This document shows, one piece after another, positions 58,706-64,000 of a stretch of DNA of 64,000 nt. Below the pieces are notes generated by a model. That model ran no database searches and had not been told where the DNA came from. It saw only the letters and a list, made by a program, of their open reading frames with translations. Made by a program: the position numbers and the translations under genes. Origin of the DNA: Gigaspora rosea (taxonomy: Eukaryota > Glomeromycota > Glomeromycetes > Diversisporales > Gigasporaceae); contig QKWP01000063.1 in NCBI GenBank assembly GCA_003550325.1, positions 1 to 64,000 of the forward strand, read 5' to 3'. Numbering within the stretch: the stretch's first letter is position 1; the number at the start of each line of letters is the position of its first letter.

Positions 58706-58906
58706 GATTTGAAAATTAGTGGGACACATGATGTTTTTATGGATCATCTGCAAATTTCAATAATTATTTTACTGTAATAACAGCGTCGTTTTTCGATAAT
58801 ATAAAAATTATATTATCGAAAAATTAAACTGTTATACCGAAAAATAATTATTGAAATTTGCAAATGATCCATAAAATTCATCACATATCCCACTAATTTT
58901 CAAATC
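58706..58906. mobile_element. Foldback MITE (201 bp)
   Basis: GATTTGAAAATTAGTGGGA on the left and its complement on the right, with further paired blocks (GGATCAT, TGCAAATTTCAATAATTAT) up to a centre near 58805. No clear duplication was identified. Confidence 0.75.
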
Positions 58907-58919
58907 AGCTGTTAAATAA

Positions 58920-59860
58920 CTCTCTTAAACAATTCTCTTAAATCGTGAAACGTGAATTTGCCAAATTTTGCTTCTGTTGTTTGATTTACCTAATACTTAA
59001 AACTATTTTGGGCTAAAAAAAAAGTCAGTCAAATGTTTCACGAATTTGAAAGCCTTTTTGTAAAATGGTCTCAAGTTCAAGAACAAGTGCAAAAATAAGT
59101 GCAAGTGCAAGAAGAAGAACAAGAGCAATTGTTCCACAAAAGATAAAAAGAAAACTATGAGATCAATAAAAAATAGCGAATATATTACAATATTTAAGAA
59201 AAATTACATTCCACCCAAGGTTTAGATGATTGATTTCTAGTTTTTTTTTCATTTTTCGTAAACTTTTGGTCGGAATTCTTGTCGCCCAGATTATCTGATA
59301 ATAATAAATTTTCTCAGCGATTCTTGTAGTTCGTAGTTTTATGTTGATCTATCAACCAATAAAACCATTGTGATATCCAAAATGTGATCAATGTGATAAA
59401 ATTAATATAGAAATAAAGTAGATAATCAAGTTATTATGCTTTAATGCTTTTTGATTGGTTATACAACACATGATCAAAATGATTAGACTAATATAGAGAT
59501 GAGCAAGTTATCATCAAGAATGTCATCACAATTATCACAACTCATTCATTAACAATTAGGCCGTTTGAAGTCGATTCTTCGGTTAAATCACTTTTCCAGG
59601 ACTCTCGTGGGGGGGGGGAATAAAATGAAACGAACATATGAAACGAACATATAAAAATGATCAAAGGTGGGTAATTTCATTGGTTGATATAAATAAGGTG
59701 ACTGGCAAGTGTCATCCAGCATTTTAATTGGCTGTTCGTTTTCGGGGGAGATGGAGGAGACTTCAGCTGGGGGGTGATGTTAACCGAAAAATTAATTTCA
59801 AACGGCCTTATTTAATCACGATAGTATTATTTGTAATAAAATTTTACGGTAAATCATACG
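58920..59860 (+). repeat. Diverged third copy of the 19.6-kb repeat
   Basis: AGTCAATCAAACGTTTCACATG-like, TGAAAGC-TTTT-GTAAAATGGT, TTTAGATGATTGATTTCT and ATTATCTGATAAT follow in the same order as at 19690-20180. The copy is interrupted at 59559-59807 by a MITE and resumes with TTTAATCACGATAGT. Confidence 0.8.
59559..59807. mobile_element. PIF/Harbinger-type (Tourist-like) MITE (249 bp)
   Basis: The inverted ends GGCCGTTTGAA and ...TTCGGTTAA are flanked by TTA (59556-59558, 59808-59810). The uninterrupted site is visible in the related copy at 20157-20175 (CAATTGTTAATCATGATAG), which confirms the insertion point. It is more GC-rich than its surroundings, with a run of nine G at about 59611. 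Confidence 0.92.
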
Positions 59861-59968
59861 GGTATTTTACACCCCTTCTGATTAACTTAATACAAAATTA
59901 TAGCTGATTAGTCAGTAAAATACAGGCTGATTTTTAAAACCTATACTATACTGTATCAGATATAATCA

Positions 59969-60637
59969 CCCTATAAAAAATCCATCCGGATATGCACGAG
60001 TTTCTATGGAAAAGCACGGTGATCTGTGGAACGGCTAGAGAACCAGGTTTGCACGTGTGAATTCCGTGTTGGCTCGATTAAAATGGTCCGAATTGGCATC
60101 TGCCCGGACATTTTGGACTGTAAATGGACCAGGTTTTGCTGCACTTTACTAAGCCAAAATTCACGAGTTTTGGCACGGGCGGGCACACGTGCATATATTT
60201 CTTACGAGTTATAAGAGTGAATGAATTCGATTAGGTAGAGTATGATATAATTGTGAAGGGGTGGTAACAAACATTCTGTAGCAAAATTTTGCAAGGAATT
60301 TTTTTTGTTAGGAATTAAAGGGCGAGATTTTGAGATACAGAGGATTTTTTAAAAAAAGTCGGTTGTTTTAGATTTTCGTGTTACACCTGATCCTGCGATT
60401 TTATTGGTTATACGAGATACACATGTCATTTAATACGTGTAATTCCAACTAATGAGCTTATACGTGTCATCCCATTCCGTATAAAAAACTTACACGTGCC
60501 ATTCTGGACATGCACAACGTATCATTTCAAACTCGTGCCATTCCGTGTAGCGTGCATATACGTGCCACAGTACACGTGCCATTGCAGACTTCTCAGTGCT
60601 AAACAGTAACACCACCCAGACCACTTTTTTCATAGGG
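59969..60637. mobile_element. 669-bp element with 3-bp target duplication (copy 2)
   Basis: The ends CCCTATAAAAAATCC and the complement of CCCTATGAAAAAAGTGGTCTG are flanked by TCA (59966-59968, 60638-60640). It shares ACATTTTGGACTGTAAATGG and GGTTTTGCTGCACTTTACTA with copy 1 at 26134-26546. Its interior holds a relic of the mariner family at 41285-41626 (about 60255-60400) and many CGTGCCATT words. Mirror-like ORFs on both strands (60004-60214) are not genes. Confidence 0.78.
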
Positions 60638-60644
60638 TCAGCTA

Positions 60645-62135
60645 ATTCTAACCAGCATGATGGAAATTGGTTTTGATTGGCCAACATTTGTGATCTACGT
60701 GTAGAAGTTACACCAAACCCAAAATTATGTCATATGTTAAATTGACCAATAAAAATGCCAAATCGTTATATTATTAACCATATGGACGGATTTTTAGAAT
60801 TCAAACATGTCACCTGAATTTGAATGTGATGTCCATAATGTCTAAAAATAGATTAACCAATAAAATTATAAAAACAAAGTCACGAGCATCTGCATAACCA
60901 ATCAGATCAATGAGATCAATACATAAGTAATACTGTATTATTAACAAACAAGTTATGCGCCTGCCAATGCGCTGGGAGCTTTTTTTCAGGTCAAAATCAA
61001 AAGATAAATCAAAAAAACAGTGATAGCAGTAATTAAGTTTTAATAATCAGTGATATTGTTTTTAGATGATGGATTTTATGAATTAAAATTAATAGTGGTG
61101 ATTAATCAGTGCAGTTTTATCAGTTCTGGCTTTACAATTTAATTATTTCAATATTTTTACTAGAATTTATTGTAGATACTTAAATAAAGATGAATCAATT
61201 TAGAATAGTTTGTTACATAATATTCTTGTAAAATAGGGCTTAAATAGGTACAGAATTAAATCAAATATACATTATATCAACCAATCATATTAAAAAAATT
61301 ATTTATACTAATGTTTGTTCTATTTATTGTTACAAAATTTATAAGCCATCATTCTTTGTAATACATAATAATGTAGCTAAGTTGGTTTGTATTGAGAATT
61401 ATAATAGTTTTTATAATAATTTGCTGCTAAAATTTTTCTATAACACTTACTAATTATTTGATAATATATAGTTTATAGTAAGAATGGGCTGGTTTGTATA
61501 TTAAGTTATCAGATTTTCAATGTGATGCACTATAAAAATTCATATGTAGTTAAAGTTTAGTTATTTGCATTTGGGCTATTATAATTTTATCTATTATAGA
61601 ACTAATTAGCTATAGTTGTAAATAGTAATATAGGCAGGTTAGTTTGGAATTTTGGTAAATTTATTTATTATAATAAACCCATACTGAATATTGTGGTAAT
61701 ATACAGCTATATTTGAATTATCAGATTTACATTGTGATTTGATATGTAAAATTTAAATATAGAACTTTCAAATAATTGTAATAACACTTAATTTGTAGTC
61801 AAATTTGAGTTTGTTTATACTTGAATTATTATAATTTCTATTATTGTTTATTATAAAAAATTTCTGTTAAAAAATTTTTTAGTTATAGTAGTACACAATA
61901 ATGGGAGTAAGTTGGATTGGTTTATTTCTAAAGTAGAGCAAAGGATCTTAAGGTTAGGCAATAGAGAGAAAAAAATGAATTCATGTTGGTTATAGGGTCA
62001 AAATAAAATAAAAGATATTCAAATGTTCAAATTAGTATTGTATTAGAATTTAATGCATTTTAAGTTAAATTTAGTAGTATATAATATGATTTTAAATATA
62101 AAAATTGATTTTATAAGGTATAATATTTTATTTAT
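60645..62135. other. AT-rich spacer
   Basis: No gene or delimitable repeat was recognised. Confidence 0.5.
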
Positions 62136-62139
62136 ATAC

Positions 62140-62220
62140 AGGTGTGGTGACATAGAGAAGCTGTCTAGTTGTCACCCCAAGCAGCAGGTCTTGAGTTCAA
62201 ATCCTACTAGAGACAAAATA
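62140..62220 (+). mobile_element. tRNA-like SINE head
   Basis: GGTGTGGTGACATAGAGAAG and, 33 bp later, TTGAGTTCAAATCCTACT resemble A and B boxes of a tRNA gene. The 5' and 3' ends do not pair as an acceptor stem, so this is not a working tRNA. The following 500 bp of less AT-rich DNA (to about 62760) may be the SINE body. Confidence 0.45.
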
Positions 62221-62990
62221 GAAAAAACAGGCCTGTATTATAGTAACATTTGTTCATCAATCAGTCGGGTATGTTACCTGTAACCTTGGTGCCACCATCT
62301 CAAATAGAATAATTAGTGCAGTTGTAGAAGTTACACAAATAAATTCAAGGAATCAGAACAATGAAACCCGTTTGGCAAGTCCCAAGCAAGGTGGTAAGGA
62401 AGATTCTTCGACGGTACTACAGAAGACCAGAATTTTAACTAAAGACCAAAAAACTGAACAAAAAACCTTATGGCAAGAGGAGAACCAACCTGGCTGCCAG
62501 AGTCATACCAGAGAAAAAGAACCTATGTTTTAGATTTAGGTACCAAGAAAAGAGAGTGCATCAGGTACATAAAGCCGGGTTGACCAATACTTCTGAGCTA
62601 ACTGGTTTGGTAGTTTGGGAGAGATCGGTATAAGGTGTATTGGGGAATCGAAATGAACCTTGCAAGAGCAGACGAAACTCTCTAGCCAGTAAAAGGTAAA
62701 AGCATAGAGGCGAGTATGTGTCAAAGACCTAACAGGCTCTAGGTGTACCCATATATAGTGATGCCACCGAAATTAATTTTTGAAAAAGGCCTATTTCGTC
62801 TTCATTAGAGAAAATTAAAATATTTTATAAAAAAGAGGCAATAATATTTATATAGATATGTTCCTTATAATTTCGTCTATTCAAAAAATGTATCAAATAA
62901 TTTCGTCTTTTAAGTAAAATAGGTCAAAAACAATTTCGTCTTCAAATTTTAATTTTGGGTTTTAGAACCCAAAACAATTTCGTCCTCATG
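62220..62990. other. Less AT-rich unknown stretch with TTTCGTC repeats
   Basis: 62230-62760 has mixed composition unlike its surroundings, but no convincing ORF. Between 62800 and 62985 the motif TTTCGTCTTC (variants) occurs five times at about 62804, 62871, 62900, 62929 and 62972, each preceded by A/T-rich DNA. Confidence 0.45.
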
Positions 62991-63000
62991 TATACCCATA

Positions 63001-63342
63001 TGGGGTGTGGTCAATTAAAACAGCCCATTTTTACATATATTTTATTTTGAGATAATTGAGTTTAATCATTTGTTTTGATTTTCAGACTGATCCTGGATTA
63101 ATCAAATTTCACGATTTTGATTGGCTAAATATAACATGTGACTATCAGGTAACCTCATGATGTGCTGGCTCTACGCAGCTTCATGTAATTTTTCTTTTTA
63201 CATTATCTTAATTTTTTACTATGCATATCGACTTTCATTTATAATTGAAAAGTGTCAATCGTGTCAAAATTTATATAAATTTAATAAAAACTCGTTTTTC
63301 AAAAAATTGTAAAAATGGGCTGTATTAATTGACCACACCCCA
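63001..63342. mobile_element. Tc1/mariner-type MITE (342 bp)
   Basis: The ends TGGGGTGTGGTCAATTAAAA and the complement of TGGGGTGTGGTCAATTAATA pair for about 35 bp and are flanked by TA (62999-63000, 63343-63344). Relative of 31821-32101; part of its interior also occurs at 370-460. Confidence 0.92.
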
Positions 63343-63344
63343 TA

Positions 63345-64000
63345 TGGGAGTCCTTGGATGTTAAGAGTGGCTAGGACTACCAATATAGGATAGCTGGTAC
63401 AAGTTAATGTAGTGGTAACCAGGCCATCTGAGTCTTATGATGCCATCCAACTATACCTGTACTGCAAGTATTTGTAAAACATACCCAACATCTTGTCACT
63501 ATATTGGGAAGTATAGTTGTTCGCACATTACTGATTTCGGAACATTAAATCCAGGACCCAGAAGACGCAAGAACCTGGTTAGTTGCGGCAGCATGCAGGC
63601 TTGAGATATTTACCCAATTTAGTAAAGACAGCTGCATGGCTTGAGATATAAACTTCTAAGAAGTACGCCAGTAGGGGCTCAGGTACACCAATCTAAAAGC
63701 ATAAAGCACCTACTTGGCAATACTACACCAAATTGGAAGGGACAATACTAGGTAGTGTGGGTAAAGTGGTGAACATGTGAATACCAATTGTAGGTTGAAA
63801 AGGAACATCAAAGCCAGGCAGCTATATGGAAGGCTCTGGTAGGTTTAGGTCAGGAATAAATTAGTTCTAGTTTCAGTACTCAGTAAATAGTATAAAAATT
63901 CTACAAATATGTTGTAACAATCAATATACATCTAATAAAGACCAGAGGTATGACCTCATCTTAACAATAAAAAAATATTTTATTTATATACAGTTTTATA
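63345..64000. other. Unassigned sequence to window end
   Basis: Composition is less AT-rich than elsewhere and similar to 62230-62760, suggesting that both belong to one repeat interrupted by the MITE. No ORF of note. Confidence 0.4.

Noticed and set aside
62140-62220. Functional tRNA gene
   Set aside because: A- and B-box-like sequences are present, but the ends do not form an acceptor stem and no clover-leaf fits; treated as SINE head.
1-64000. CRISPR arrays, rRNA or prokaryotic operons
   Set aside because: Repeat arrays here have no uniform spacers and no cas genes; genes have spliceosomal introns; no rRNA core sequence was seen.

Overview
The window is very AT-rich, intron-bearing eukaryotic DNA. 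It carries kinase-like genes of the tyrosine-kinase-like (TKL) type combined with Sel1 repeats, short GT-AG introns, a Ty3/Gypsy retrotransposon and a dense population of non-autonomous DNA transposons (MITEs). This combination is typical of arbuscular mycorrhizal fungi (Glomeromycotina, e.g. Rhizophagus or Gigaspora relatives). I infer that from family knowledge and cannot fix the genus. There are no bacterial genes, CRISPR arrays or rRNA.

Layout. 1-12.8 kb: a hAT-like element (8-bp target duplication CTTTCATG) into which a 10.2-kb Ty3/Gypsy retrotransposon (minus strand) has inserted. The retrotransposon is itself broken by a 140-bp hAT MITE, a 643-bp Tc1/mariner-type MITE, frameshifts, stops and a deletion at the reverse transcriptase active site. 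It still carries an intact 130-codon ORF next to the 3' LTR. 12.8-43 kb: gene-poor. It holds tandem repeats, purine tracts, a covarying hairpin array (18.3-18.7 kb), a solo LTR, and at least a dozen MITEs whose ends and target duplications can be read directly: PIF/Harbinger-type (TTA/TAA), pogo/mariner-type (TA), MULE-like (9 bp), hAT (8 bp) and a 1,050-bp near-complete foldback. tRNA-derived SINE-like pieces and an F-box/LRR-like relic are also present.

43-58.1 kb: the gene-bearing part. On the minus strand, a TKL kinase (43.0-44.26 kb) is joined through an extraordinary tandem array of GT-AG intron-like units to a Sel1-repeat exon (45.95-46.39 kb). The units are separated by exactly 3 nt (once 6, once 0). 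Spliced in order, the micro-exons keep one open frame from Sel1 to kinase. On the plus strand, 49.0-51.6 kb encodes a five-exon protein with an MLKL/HeLo-like helical bundle, a pseudokinase and Sel1 repeats. 55.4-58.1 kb encodes an 868-residue kinase with a long repeated acidic N-terminus. A possible small membrane-protein gene lies between them.

58.1-64 kb: repeats again. They include a Harbinger-type MITE inside a diverged copy of the 19.6-kb repeat, a second copy of a 3-bp-TSD element, a tRNA-like/SINE piece and another mariner-type MITE.

The kinase/Sel1 genes probably belong to the large expanded signalling family of these fungi. The MLKL-like architecture suggests a role in regulated cell death or self/non-self response; that is inference. 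The micro-exon array is the most unusual signal here and should be tested with RNA reads.
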